Shown here: one piece after another, positions 13,201-20,631 of the stretch
How the letters are laid out: each line of letters starts with the position of its first letter
Position numbering within the stretch: position 1 is the first letter of the stretch
From: a virus
Reading direction: 5' to 3' (one strand)
Virus record (IMG/VR): IMGVR_UViG_3300042546_000744
Location: 1 to 40,568 of that record
DNA length: 40,568 nucleotides
Position numbers and translations under genes: made by a program
Notes under the pieces: generated by a model
The model's input: the letters and a program-made list of their open reading frames with translations, nothing else
Told to the model about the DNA's origin: nothing
Databases searched by the model: none

Positions 13201-13847
13201 TAATACCTTTAAATGAATCACAAAGATTTACTAGAGAATCAGCTGAAAAAGATACAGAATATATGTATTTATTTACTGATAATGCTGGTAGAACATCAGG
13301 TTCAGGAGTTATTGACCCTAACGGTTGGTATGCTAAAAAATATGGTGCAGATAAAAAATATGCAGGTAAAACACAAGCTGTAGCAAGAGGTCTTAATAAT
13401 GTTTATCCTATTACTACAATGGTAGATGATAAGAAAACACAGTGGACAGATGTTCAATTTGATACCTATAAAAAAATTATTGATGATGAGATAGCAACTA
13501 TTAAAGAAGCATCTAAAAATTATAAAGGAATTAAGTTTGGTGCTGAAATGCCTTTTGGTAAAGGTGCTATTTCTAATATGAAAGATAGTGCTCCTAAAAT
13601 ATGGAATTATCTTAATACAAAACTTGCTGAAATAGGTATTGATAACACAGGAGATATACCTGTATCTATTCAAGAAGCTATAACATTTGATGAATTAACA
13701 GAATTCACTGATGAAAGAAAACAAGAAATTATAACTAACTTTGCAGCTAAACATAAAATGTCTGAAGAAGAAACTACTAATTATATTAACGAAGCATTAG
13801 CTAAAGACAAAGAAAACACAATTAACAAATTAAAAGAATGTTACTAA
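4227..13847 (+). CDS. giant virion-associated DNA-dependent RNA polymerase (crAss-like, DFDID family)
   Basis: This 3206-aa protein carries DFDID at residues 2070-2074 (context AKAGSDFDIDKLNMFF). That is the metal-binding DxDxD signature of two-barrel RNA polymerases and matches the crAss-like phage enzyme related to phi14:2 gp66 and eukaryotic QDE-1. A conserved stretch WDVMANIREAYITGKKL follows about 250 residues later. The N-terminal third includes a peptidase-like region with HEAFE at 558-562 and an EALAEEF segment at 611-617. This resembles an HExxH metallopeptidase, but the second His is Glu. The C-terminal region (from about residue 3010) has TDNAGRTSGSG, then AVARGLNN and PITT, reminiscent of the macro-like FGDN/GGQA domain seen in other phage giants. 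By family precedent it is packaged and transcribes early genes after ejection. The start ATG follows an A-rich leader, and the next gene begins one base after the stop. Confidence 0.88.
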   Translation: MACVYKYNNQSFETLEQLVSYISDNKLEVKISELVKQLETSAPFTTTDAKFIGIDYVIENKELTIDHPEKETATPIIDYNAGSKESFEGTKVKILNVTADTVKVEITYPDFEKFTETFDRKDFENKVFKLNELKQKPTTPTTQTQPTSELSLEQKKEKLKNSNPEFFNEDGNISIADMSNDTFIKFMSGVIFDIKNEIGSDSPYAVIQNLVYGLGLNNKPQASSLLLAASEETKNYLKEIYEFYKNSSSSNTYQSEIESLIEKEGVKKLMDEINKLNKINKTFKEIDNLSPDEYLKIKLGFSFLHQFPNQNRIYSDFNFNPETNQTLFRIPSKQVLDDFKKIAEIYENSNVPEYSKIKEKFLKLENFKNLSKEELLNLYDSKNLSLDEFNATKNKSEILKQPTTAKPATTPTTTSKYKIIEFKTPDAQGRKFGINDNGLTVAFFTKEKAEEWIKNKEKEKTTLPTPSSVDELSNLENASQNAVDNGTKSTSKKSYRKYFEKTIKEKENIEEFKKWLSSVLPQVSLEISDKLIDGIAFGSFVNGVIALYEGAEKGTGYHEAFEAVWNSYLTPEQKKSLIEEYKTRENYQKLPAYIWANQTYPDSSENNKIKEALAEEFIDYVRDGGKTTIVNNSPVRNTLFRKFLNLIKKLWNHIQEAFGITNVITNPTTINSLFKEIVSGQYANKTTVNTTTSPQYRATVNGTSVKFTHDLMEGMTSYFFSILYNPNINDENSTSVKSLFDKNKPELFNDIFNNVVLSIKNDFGLEYKRIKENYIAETGATDNEAKSFMATIPEFQYRNTVLENFNTDVKEKFKLYLSQFGLEFKEIKQKQDEEDINQAVSKEETSTDRLGIVDAIYIDPRNMTKNEVKLLIASIASYSYEENSKDLDIERNELGLPVLKDFGKKINLLLNDLTQIVPLKIYDKKTKSIVEYPVIKQMFDKLDNKYKNDIGKYKPGYEWISNFKYRLAYTDIDGNEKNISELTHDQISLLMAFETSFTTNKNLPYKLIVGKDGAIYADNTLDSINAKRIREKWENNVKGFAKPFLYLTQEDLVNAPMIYINKEGIISINNQSKEFIDLKDPRQTEIQRLKKFGIEFSVPEESLDSVAVGEAYRTIYEYIRKGDIKTFDDLFGKQIVNSSINYLTKIEANLTGDETLLSVRNAEGKQQYSITQTNAISNIVNSFNSSKSLADFIASNEHLGTVDLNTGEVMLHPYVQNSFVLLKGGRYFDNNGNKRDNAPALEYRYILGMSGEMDSIGESTDVLTFPDKIAQEIYHLLDGTFYTIINSDKASEFGLHMDMFVSFDNVIDDFVENEKVINFYKNALYDEVAVALYEKTQEGNISKIKDYSDNVQKLGHFRNILKLEKNSKLNKKYEDVLNKEMSVEDFVDLPEIETLIVNYLNFKVEKTKKWLVDSGVVTEIDGGYKSNYLPKEKLQELGLTSSQFTNYQFTNIVKYLVINRQLGVFEQHKLIYGHPELYKDLAKRTSGANSQTQVISENLLYLEWMDENMKRYDGLSKRTNTFRYTSYNDPEIASIYYKEVAENIYKDMIAPFKGESFNSDLKKSFEKIIGATFNDEGIMTSINAKKGTLMNGYIKMTENDGGSYIMPDFFRDLHFLSGKENKDQTELLDYENASEILDRSNPQHPMYNIPGFAKTYSKNEIDKAKEIKAKGKPAGIMLQVLKPYGFGYNKTTAKRTHTSLLKNSVVPLTWSRVVGKENMLEKYLQAQKDNTDIIAFEGSQKVGFVLEDNNVKAQDLYDNNGHINTSPNPIQEMYTRYFGLQVEMASLAKDKTIFGTQMKKITLSNLPEELKEAASEYNKLIDALTEIEFKSLLREVGLKKEGDTFIVDDIKSMLDLLRSEVERRDLPENIKDLLVEDIDSIDGMRLKYKLDASPISEKLNNILNAVVDSRILAQEMNGKAAIQIPATMFETSDRKFTYLKNGLWQDPISGKEIQELPKEQKDTAKIVSSDLEFYKKTTKDGKEVISSMEVYAPWFLKGVNPEDVGFELKNGIWMAKDPKSMESFLKSIGFRIPTQGMNSIDSIIIKGFLPEDWGDSVVVPSEIVAKAGSDFDIDKLNMFFKNLTVKDGKIVEVEYDSNPKNVETRYNKYINSEYADILNPLRKILSNIKSKTKENDTAIKKLKDDIDFAEELLLKGDKSAGKLIAKLFKLEINNFNDLMKADIELQSLTYEGEYLYSVLENTIDKYNDALESVKSKFTLEEFSKLPIEQQNSKKSIQNKLIDLMSEILTHPSNFRQLTSPNSTSTAKPLAEEIRKIKNLENSETDKTALSEWDVMANIREAYITGKKLVGVIALQITSHSISQYGEVTLTGYYKDEEGKQQPIVINLNHTSKEDNKFILNLIKDENYQLISELLSESMNGAVDAAKDPFIFDLNLTLDTASTWFYLQKLGTPIKDLAYLHNQPVIVNYIKAINKNKSIVNNVNNSKITNKNIKLIALTPYIFKAFPENLKLYDQEEMLELLTLNETELYERKKGIYLRKYKKILNTIINTIGSKKFTQEDLKNMINPVNGLSVEQSKDQIALLKDYLEYQKQGQHLSDYIRGVSYDTTRNKNLSENKLQENRYRKIVNDGFIEISSLEGMMNKTFLSKIKSIKDSVPDMFKDYFVSLHPKARPFMQKVFDIIDNTDEFMTDDDKILLLNRFENFFLTYLTHVVKTKENGKESSLNSNYLKMFMGANSIATTLKKYQKIHPDNKALQTLFGIINSNVNSTNNVKIFNTKMSTYEINTFGESLVELYDYADRINDEDLKKFIQELSVFSILQSGVQQSPISFTKILPLDYYSSIVGDIFNNFLTNDDINFTPDTVWKQFNQNNYSNSKLVETTTKQTSFTNDNNVSIEIKNKFNKSFKDDYVVVKYLKKELIGKKAEVDKLIKNKKWDDIYDVILYQKIKLYDSTGKDIGKELPDDFIKYTPINILGNRMYLTEVYATPDVESIIKSNIKIDESQYTQAIEDHKRIMFQAYMAKQNNQSTNVKIIPLNESQRFTRESAEKDTEYMYLFTDNAGRTSGSGVIDPNGWYAKKYGADKKYAGKTQAVARGLNNVYPITTMVDDKKTQWTDVQFDTYKKIIDDEIATIKEASKNYKGIKFGAEMPFGKGAISNMKDSAPKIWNYLNTKLAEIGIDNTGDIPVSIQEAITFDELTEFTDERKQEIITNFAAKHKMSEEETTNYINEALAKDKENTINKLKECY

Positions 13848-13848
13848 T

Positions 13849-16800
13849 ATGGCATGTATAAACCCAAATACCCCAGAATTTAAAGCTGCTCTTGAAAGAA
13901 CAGGTGGTAATCCACTATTAGCTGAAATAGAAGTTAGTAAAAGTTTAGAAGTAAAACCAGGAGTAGAAGAACTATTTGAAACTGACAGCAATATTACTAA
14001 TCAAGTATATGAAGCTTTAGGAGTAAAATCTGCAAACATTAGTCTTAATATTGAATCATTTGGAAAATCTATTGATAATATAGATATTATTAAAGATGGT
14101 AAAAAGATAGGGTATGTTCAAATATCTAAAAATAATACATCTAAAACATTAACTGTTACAGGTATAGAACTTAAAGAAAAAGGATTTGGTAAAAATGTAT
14201 ATCTAGAACTTCAAAGAAATTATCCTGATTTTAATATTAAAAGTGATAAAAAAGCATTAAGTTCTGATGCTATTAATATGTGGGATAGTTTAGTTTCTAA
14301 AAAACTGGCAATCAAAGAAGGAGAAAAAGAATATACTTTAGATACAAAACAAGCTTTACAACTATACTCTCAATACTTAGATACTATATTTCCTGATAGT
14401 AAAGTAAAAGATATTGTTAGACATGATACAGATAATAAGTTTTGGGAAGGTAAATTACCTAACGGAAAAGATTTTAAAAGTAAAAGAGGTATATATTTTA
14501 ATGCTACTTCTAATAATGAAGGCGGTTTTGTAGCAGCTTCTTATAAAATTAAAGCTATTATTAATCTAACAAATCCTGCAATAAAGGATATGGATAATGA
14601 TTATGGTGGGCAAAACACTAATGAGTTATATCCTAATAATGATGGAGTAATAGGTTATATAGAATCCCCTGAACAGATAGGAGAATATATAGTTTCTAAA
14701 CCAGAACAAATTCATATATTAGGAAACAAACAAGATATAGAAGGATTTAAAGAGTTTGTTGGTGGTAAAACAAATATACAATATCAACTTACATCTCAAG
14801 AAATAAAAGAAGCTGATAAAAAATTAGATGCAAAACTTTTAAATTTTTTGTCTGCATATGGTGTTCAATCTAATGAAATAAAAAACTTTAAAGAAAGATG
14901 GGGAGTTGATGCATTAGGTGCTACAGATGTTCTTAATAAAATTATATATCATTCTGTAGAAAAAAAATTAGATACAATACCAGAAGAAGCTGCTCATATG
15001 GTTGTAATGTTAATGGGTCAAACACATCCATTAATAAGAGATTTAATGGATAACATTAAAGATTGGTCAGGATATCAGGCAGTATATGATGAGTATATGC
15101 CAGTTTATAATAATGAAAAACAAGTTAAAGTAGAAGCATTAGGTAAACTTATTACAGAATCTTTATTACAACAATGGACAAATAAAACAAAAGAAGAAAG
15201 AAATTTATTATTAAAAATACTTAAAGCAGTAACTGGATTTTTAAATAAATTTACAAAACCATTTGTATTAAAAGAAGGAAGTTATTTTAAAGATGCTGCT
15301 GATAAAATTGCATTTAATATATTAACTGAAAATCAAAATTTTATTGGTTCACCTAATTCTAAAGTTGAAAAATTAAATTATGAACAAGCTGTTTCAGGAA
15401 ATAATTTAGCCAAAGATATAATTAGTAGATACACAGGTAAAGATTTTAATTATAAACTTGTAGGTAGTTTAGCTATTGCAGGTCAAGGTGAAACTATTTA
15501 TAGACCTTCTGATGCACCTATTCATGATTTAGATTTTACTGTTGATAGCGTTACAGAATATGAGAAAATAAATTCTCATATGCAAGATATAAATGCTGTA
15601 CCAATACATAATGGTTGGGGTAGTTCTGAAAAAAAATATAAAACATATGCTTATTTAATACCTGCTTCTGGTTATACTTTTAAAAATTTAAATAGAGATA
15701 ATAAAGGTTGGTTAACAGAATATACTTTAGTTAATTCTAATGGTGAGGTTGTTGCAAATATTAAACATATTTCTTCAAAAGAAACTATTTTTACTAAAGA
15801 AGATGGTTCTAATTTATCTGAAAAAGAAATAAATAATCTTGCTCAATATAATATACCTGTTGATTTTTTTATATACAATTCAGAATCAGAAGAACAATCT
15901 GTAGGTGGTTTTTCATCAGTACAAGATATATATTTTGGTAAATTAACACTTTCACCAAATGATGTAAATGAAAGAATGTTTCAACGTGAAAAAGATCAAA
16001 ATGATTATAGAACATCTAATTTTAATAAAAGAGATATAGAAAAAAAAGAATTTTTATATTTTCAAGAAGAACCACAATCAACAGAAAAACCTTCTGAAAA
16101 AATTGATAATAAAATTAAAAGTTTTTTAGCATCAATAGGAGTGAATATTAAATTAGTTCAAAATCTTACAGATAGCAAAGGAAATAAATTATCAGGAATT
16201 GCTGTTGCTGATATGCTTAATAAAATAATTCAAGTGGTAGAAGGCAAAGCAGACATAACAACTTTATCAGAGGAAGCAGCTCACTTTTTTGTAGAAATGC
16301 TTGGTGAAAGTAATCCTTTGTATAAACAAATGTTTGATAAAATAACAGGTTATAAAATATATTCTGAAACTGTTGATCAATATAGAAATAATAAAGCTTA
16401 TAAGAATGCAGATGGTACATTAAATATAAACAAACTTAAGAAAGAAGCAATTGGTAAGCTTATAATGACACACATTATTAAGAATGAAACAAATGGTGAA
16501 AACAAAGATAAAATAAATTCAGTTAAATCTTGGTGGGCTAAACTATTAGAATGGATTAAAAATGTTTTTAAACAAAATTCAACTAATCCTTTTGCAGAAG
16601 CAGCACAAAAAATAATAAATAATGATATTTCAGATTTAAATTTAGATGTAGAAAGTAATGAAACTTATTTTCAACTAGAAGCTCAATCTGGAATTGAAAA
16701 AGTTATAAAAGATCAAGATGTTATAAAACTAGATGAAAGTATAAATCCTAAAACAGGTGAGAAAAAACACATTTACACTGAAAACGGAAAAGACATCATT

Positions 16801-19800
16801 GATAAAAATGGTAATCCAAGAAGTGTAACAAACAATGTGGTTGATCCATGGTATAAAAATAGATTTCCAACTGATTCAAGAACAACCCTTAGAAAAACAA
16901 TTGATGAATTTTCAGCTGAAAAAGGTACAGATATACATGCTGATTTAGAAAGTATAGTAAGAAGATTTGTTGATAAAAATGGTGATATAAAAGCTACACC
17001 AGGTCCTATAACTAAAATAAAAACAAATGATGTTATTTATGGTAAGCTAGAACAATATGTTATGTCTTTGCTTAATGAATTCAAAGGTAAACCAGGAACT
17101 AAATTTTTAGCTGAAGTTAGATTGTATAGTAGAAAAAGAAATCTTCCAGGTACTATAGACTTATTAATAATGGAACCAGATGGAACAACTCATATTTATG
17201 ATTGGAAAAGTCAACAAATAGATAAAGATCAAACAGAATTAAAATGGTTTAAACCTTTAGCATATAGAATTCAATTAGGAGAATATAAAAAAATCTTAAT
17301 GGAAGAATATGGTATATACAAGTTTGGTAAAATAAGAGCTATACCAATAGCAACTAAATATATAATTTCTAATGTAAATGGTAAATTAACCCCAACAGCA
17401 CTTAAGGATATTGAAATGGAATATAATATTAAAAATATTCCAGCAGATAAAAATTATTTACTTCCTGTTGTTATGCTTGATGAATCTACAAATGATCCTA
17501 AACTTGATTCATTAATTGCAAAACTTAATGCTGTATATGAAAAAATTTCAATAGGTGATGTACAAGAAGCTGAAAAAGCATTTAAACATGATGAACTTAA
17601 TATTCTAAAAAAAGCTATAAATGATCTTCACATTAGAAAAGACATGACAATTTTTATAGAAAATGGTTTATATGAAATTAATAAGTATTATAGAAAAATA
17701 AAAGATGGTGCATTTGATTTAAAAGATGTTAAAGATTCTTTATTAATATTAAATGTATATGCTGAAGGAAGTGTTTATCTAGAAAAGCTATTTGTAGATA
17801 TTAAAAATCAATTAAAAACAGAAACAAATCCAGATGTAAAAGAATATTTACAAAACTTACAAGAAGATTTTTTAAAAATGAGTCAAAATGCAAAAGCATT
17901 ATTGATAGATATTAAAGGTATACCTGGTGAAAAAAATCCAAGTGGGATTATGGCAAGATTAGGAAATGAATTTGCACAAGAAGAAGGTATAACAACATTA
18001 TTAAATCCTGAAGTGCAAATGGATTTTTTGAAAAGAAATTTTAGATCATTGACTACATTAAGTACAGCAGCAATGAATACATTTGCTAAAATACTAAGAA
18101 GAGCACAAGCTCAAAGAAATATAAAAATAAAAGATTTAAATAGTAAATTACAAATTCTTAGAAAAGAACATGAAGAATGGGCTAGAAAAAAAGGATTAAC
18201 TGGAGAAAATATATTTAACCCACTTCTTGAACTAGATTCTAAAGGTAATTGGAATGGTGATTTTGTTAGAATATATTCAGCAGAGTATTTTAAACTTAGA
18301 GATGAAGCTTTAAGAAATGAAGATGTAAAATGGATTAAACAAAATACAGATTTTGATAATGATGGTTATAAAAAAGATTTAGAAAATTTTAAAAACAATG
18401 TAGAAGAAAGATATCCTGAAAAAGATGAAAAAACTCAAAACCGTAAACAAAATTTAATTGAAAGATGGGTAGAAAGACATAGTCCTGATAGTAAAGTGGC
18501 TTATCTTAACAAGAAAAACTTTTATATTAAACCTAAAGCTAAATGGCAAAGTGAAAAATATAAAACAATATATGCCAAAGACTCTTCAGGAAAATATATA
18601 AATGAACCTTTAAAAAACACATATGAATTTTTTCAAGAATTAATTAAATATTCTTCTAAAATAGGAATGTTAGATAAATATAGTAGTAGATTTATCCCAG
18701 GAGTATATCAAAGTGCTATTACAAACATATTAGGAAGTTCATTTAAAAACATATATGATATACAAAGTAAATTTGAATCACTGGTAGTAGATTCTGAAAG
18801 TGGTTTTGGAAACATTGATCCTTTAACAGGTGTTCTTAAAAAACAAATGAAAGTTTATTTTAAAAAGGATCTAGGTGTTCAAAATGAAGATGGTACATTT
18901 GATTATTCTAATAAATCAAAAGATTTGTTTAGTGTATTTTCTATATGGGGTCAGCAAATGTATAACTATGAGTCAATGGATTCTATAAGAGATAAATCAG
19001 ATGTTTTATTAGAAATAGAAAAAATTAAACCACGTCTTGAAACTAATATGTGGGGTGTAGTAAAACCTGATAAAACAACAATTGCTGAAAATACTATCAA
19101 TGCTGGTATACTAGAAGACTATATAAATTATTATATATATGGTGAAATAAAAGGATCGGATGTTGATAAAGCTGTAACTATTAATGGAAAAGATTATTCA
19201 TTAAAACAAGCAACTCAAAAAGTAATAAAAGCAGCAACTTTTAAAACATTGGCTTTAAATTTATTATCAGGAACAGCAACTTTTGTTGGAGGTACAGGTA
19301 ATGCTTTTTTACAAGCAAGTAAAAAACTAGTATTTACAGAAAAAGATTGGGTTCAAGGTGTTGCTGATTTTACTTCTAATAATGAAGTTACAAACTTAGG
19401 AATTGATTTCTTTGATTTAGGATTAGATGATAGAGAAAAAAGTGATGTTAGAAATTTATCAACTAGTTGGAAAAAAAGAAATATGAAATGGGATCATTTA
19501 TTATTTATGCAACGCTATGGTGATAAATGGGCAACATATCCTGTGGCTGCTGCAATGTTAAGAACATTTATGTTTGATGGTAAAAATATAGTTTCTATTA
19601 GAGATTTTGTTAAAAAACAAAATGATTATGATAATTTTTATAAACTTTCTGAAGGTGAAAGAAAAATAGTACAGAAAAAAATTGATAAAGAAATACAAGA
19701 TTTACAAAATACAAAATCATTAAAGGCTGTTGGGAAAGTTGAAAATGGTAAGTTTTCAATTCCTGGCTTAGAACAAAATAGTGATGCTGCAATTAATTTT

Positions 19801-20601
19801 AAAGCTGTTGTTCAAAAAACTCTTAAAGGTGTCATAGGTAATGCTACAAGAGATGATATGACTACATTAAGAATGGGATTAATTGGTCAAGTATTAATGC
19901 AGTTTAGGTCATGGATGCCACAAATGATGGCAGAAAGATTTGGTGATATGACTTATGATGTTGATTTAGAAACTTGGCAATATGGTAAAGCAAGATTATT
20001 TTTACAACACTTAATTGATGGAAGAATATTACCGTTAGTTAAAGAAATGGTATTTGGTTTTGGTAATAATACTATTGAAAAAGCTAAAGAAAAATATAAA
20101 GAATTTGTTGTTCAATTACTTGCTGAAGGAAAAATTACAAGTGAAAAAGAATTTATGACAGAAGCTGAATTTGTAGATATGTATATGGGAAATATAAGAT
20201 CTATGATAAGAGAAGTTTTATTATTAGCTACTTTTATGTTTTTATTATTCTTAGGTGCAGGAGATGATGATGATGATGATGATGATGTTTCAGGATTTAA
20301 AAAGTATGCTATAAAAGCATTACAAAAATATCAAAATGAATTTTCATTTTATTATCGACCAACAGAATTTACAAAAATGCTTAAAAATCCAGTACCTATG
20401 ATTGGGGTTTTAGAAGATTTTGAAAGATTTTTAACTCAAGGTGTAGGTCAAGTTTATAATTTTACAATAGGTGATGAAGAAGGAATGGAAAAAAATAAAC
20501 CTGCTAAATATTTATTTAAACTTCTTCCAATTACAAAAGAAGGATTAAATTTTTATGCTTTATATGATGATGAATTTAGAAAAGAATGGGCGATAAAATA
20601 A
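13849..20601 (+). CDS. giant polyvalent cargo protein with GNAT-, ART-, NTase- and PD-(D/E)XK-like domains
   Basis: The protein has 2250 aa and starts with MAC, like the RNA polymerase one base upstream. Motifs in order: a GNAT-like region (about 70-160) with EKGFGKNVYLEL and a typical MWDSLV ending; an ADP-ribosyltransferase-like region with candidate H192, Y216 and E286; EEAAH at 379-383; a nucleotidyltransferase-like domain with GS at 539-540, DLD at 560-562 and a third Asp at 672; a second EEAAH at 808-812; a PD-(D/E)XK nuclease with H1030, E1034, D1104, D1118-W-K1120 and a QxxxY motif from Q1142. The C-terminal half is unassigned. A hydrophobic segment (about 2120-2136) is followed by eight Asp residues (2139-2146). 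It is probably co-packaged and ejected with the polymerase. Frame certain, nuclease and NTase fairly clear, GNAT and ART tentative. Confidence 0.82.
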   Translation: MACINPNTPEFKAALERTGGNPLLAEIEVSKSLEVKPGVEELFETDSNITNQVYEALGVKSANISLNIESFGKSIDNIDIIKDGKKIGYVQISKNNTSKTLTVTGIELKEKGFGKNVYLELQRNYPDFNIKSDKKALSSDAINMWDSLVSKKLAIKEGEKEYTLDTKQALQLYSQYLDTIFPDSKVKDIVRHDTDNKFWEGKLPNGKDFKSKRGIYFNATSNNEGGFVAASYKIKAIINLTNPAIKDMDNDYGGQNTNELYPNNDGVIGYIESPEQIGEYIVSKPEQIHILGNKQDIEGFKEFVGGKTNIQYQLTSQEIKEADKKLDAKLLNFLSAYGVQSNEIKNFKERWGVDALGATDVLNKIIYHSVEKKLDTIPEEAAHMVVMLMGQTHPLIRDLMDNIKDWSGYQAVYDEYMPVYNNEKQVKVEALGKLITESLLQQWTNKTKEERNLLLKILKAVTGFLNKFTKPFVLKEGSYFKDAADKIAFNILTENQNFIGSPNSKVEKLNYEQAVSGNNLAKDIISRYTGKDFNYKLVGSLAIAGQGETIYRPSDAPIHDLDFTVDSVTEYEKINSHMQDINAVPIHNGWGSSEKKYKTYAYLIPASGYTFKNLNRDNKGWLTEYTLVNSNGEVVANIKHISSKETIFTKEDGSNLSEKEINNLAQYNIPVDFFIYNSESEEQSVGGFSSVQDIYFGKLTLSPNDVNERMFQREKDQNDYRTSNFNKRDIEKKEFLYFQEEPQSTEKPSEKIDNKIKSFLASIGVNIKLVQNLTDSKGNKLSGIAVADMLNKIIQVVEGKADITTLSEEAAHFFVEMLGESNPLYKQMFDKITGYKIYSETVDQYRNNKAYKNADGTLNINKLKKEAIGKLIMTHIIKNETNGENKDKINSVKSWWAKLLEWIKNVFKQNSTNPFAEAAQKIINNDISDLNLDVESNETYFQLEAQSGIEKVIKDQDVIKLDESINPKTGEKKHIYTENGKDIIDKNGNPRSVTNNVVDPWYKNRFPTDSRTTLRKTIDEFSAEKGTDIHADLESIVRRFVDKNGDIKATPGPITKIKTNDVIYGKLEQYVMSLLNEFKGKPGTKFLAEVRLYSRKRNLPGTIDLLIMEPDGTTHIYDWKSQQIDKDQTELKWFKPLAYRIQLGEYKKILMEEYGIYKFGKIRAIPIATKYIISNVNGKLTPTALKDIEMEYNIKNIPADKNYLLPVVMLDESTNDPKLDSLIAKLNAVYEKISIGDVQEAEKAFKHDELNILKKAINDLHIRKDMTIFIENGLYEINKYYRKIKDGAFDLKDVKDSLLILNVYAEGSVYLEKLFVDIKNQLKTETNPDVKEYLQNLQEDFLKMSQNAKALLIDIKGIPGEKNPSGIMARLGNEFAQEEGITTLLNPEVQMDFLKRNFRSLTTLSTAAMNTFAKILRRAQAQRNIKIKDLNSKLQILRKEHEEWARKKGLTGENIFNPLLELDSKGNWNGDFVRIYSAEYFKLRDEALRNEDVKWIKQNTDFDNDGYKKDLENFKNNVEERYPEKDEKTQNRKQNLIERWVERHSPDSKVAYLNKKNFYIKPKAKWQSEKYKTIYAKDSSGKYINEPLKNTYEFFQELIKYSSKIGMLDKYSSRFIPGVYQSAITNILGSSFKNIYDIQSKFESLVVDSESGFGNIDPLTGVLKKQMKVYFKKDLGVQNEDGTFDYSNKSKDLFSVFSIWGQQMYNYESMDSIRDKSDVLLEIEKIKPRLETNMWGVVKPDKTTIAENTINAGILEDYINYYIYGEIKGSDVDKAVTINGKDYSLKQATQKVIKAATFKTLALNLLSGTATFVGGTGNAFLQASKKLVFTEKDWVQGVADFTSNNEVTNLGIDFFDLGLDDREKSDVRNLSTSWKKRNMKWDHLLFMQRYGDKWATYPVAAAMLRTFMFDGKNIVSIRDFVKKQNDYDNFYKLSEGERKIVQKKIDKEIQDLQNTKSLKAVGKVENGKFSIPGLEQNSDAAINFKAVVQKTLKGVIGNATRDDMTTLRMGLIGQVLMQFRSWMPQMMAERFGDMTYDVDLETWQYGKARLFLQHLIDGRILPLVKEMVFGFGNNTIEKAKEKYKEFVVQLLAEGKITSEKEFMTEAEFVDMYMGNIRSMIREVLLLATFMFLLFLGAGDDDDDDDDVSGFKKYAIKALQKYQNEFSFYYRPTEFTKMLKNPVPMIGVLEDFERFLTQGVGQVYNFTIGDEEGMEKNKPAKYLFKLLPITKEGLNFYALYDDEFRKEWAIK

Positions 20602-20631
20602 AAAAAGGAGTGTATTAAACACTCCTTTTTT
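20601..20631. terminator. bidirectional rho-independent terminator at a convergent junction
   Basis: A perfect inverted repeat pairs AAAGGAGTGT (20604-20613) with ACACTCCTTT (20619-20628) around a 5-base ATTAA loop. Flanking A and T runs extend the stem to 13 bp. The T run after the stem on the plus strand ends the giant-gene transcript immediately after its stop codon, and the A run gives a U tract on the minus strand. It sits exactly where plus-strand and minus-strand transcription converge. Confidence 0.9.

Noticed and set aside
13302-13673. A 123-codon open frame on the minus strand inside the RNA polymerase gene
   Set aside because: It is antisense to the conserved C-terminal domain of the polymerase protein, and its product is a Phe/Ile/Cys/Ser-rich string typical of reverse-strand shadows in AT-rich genes.
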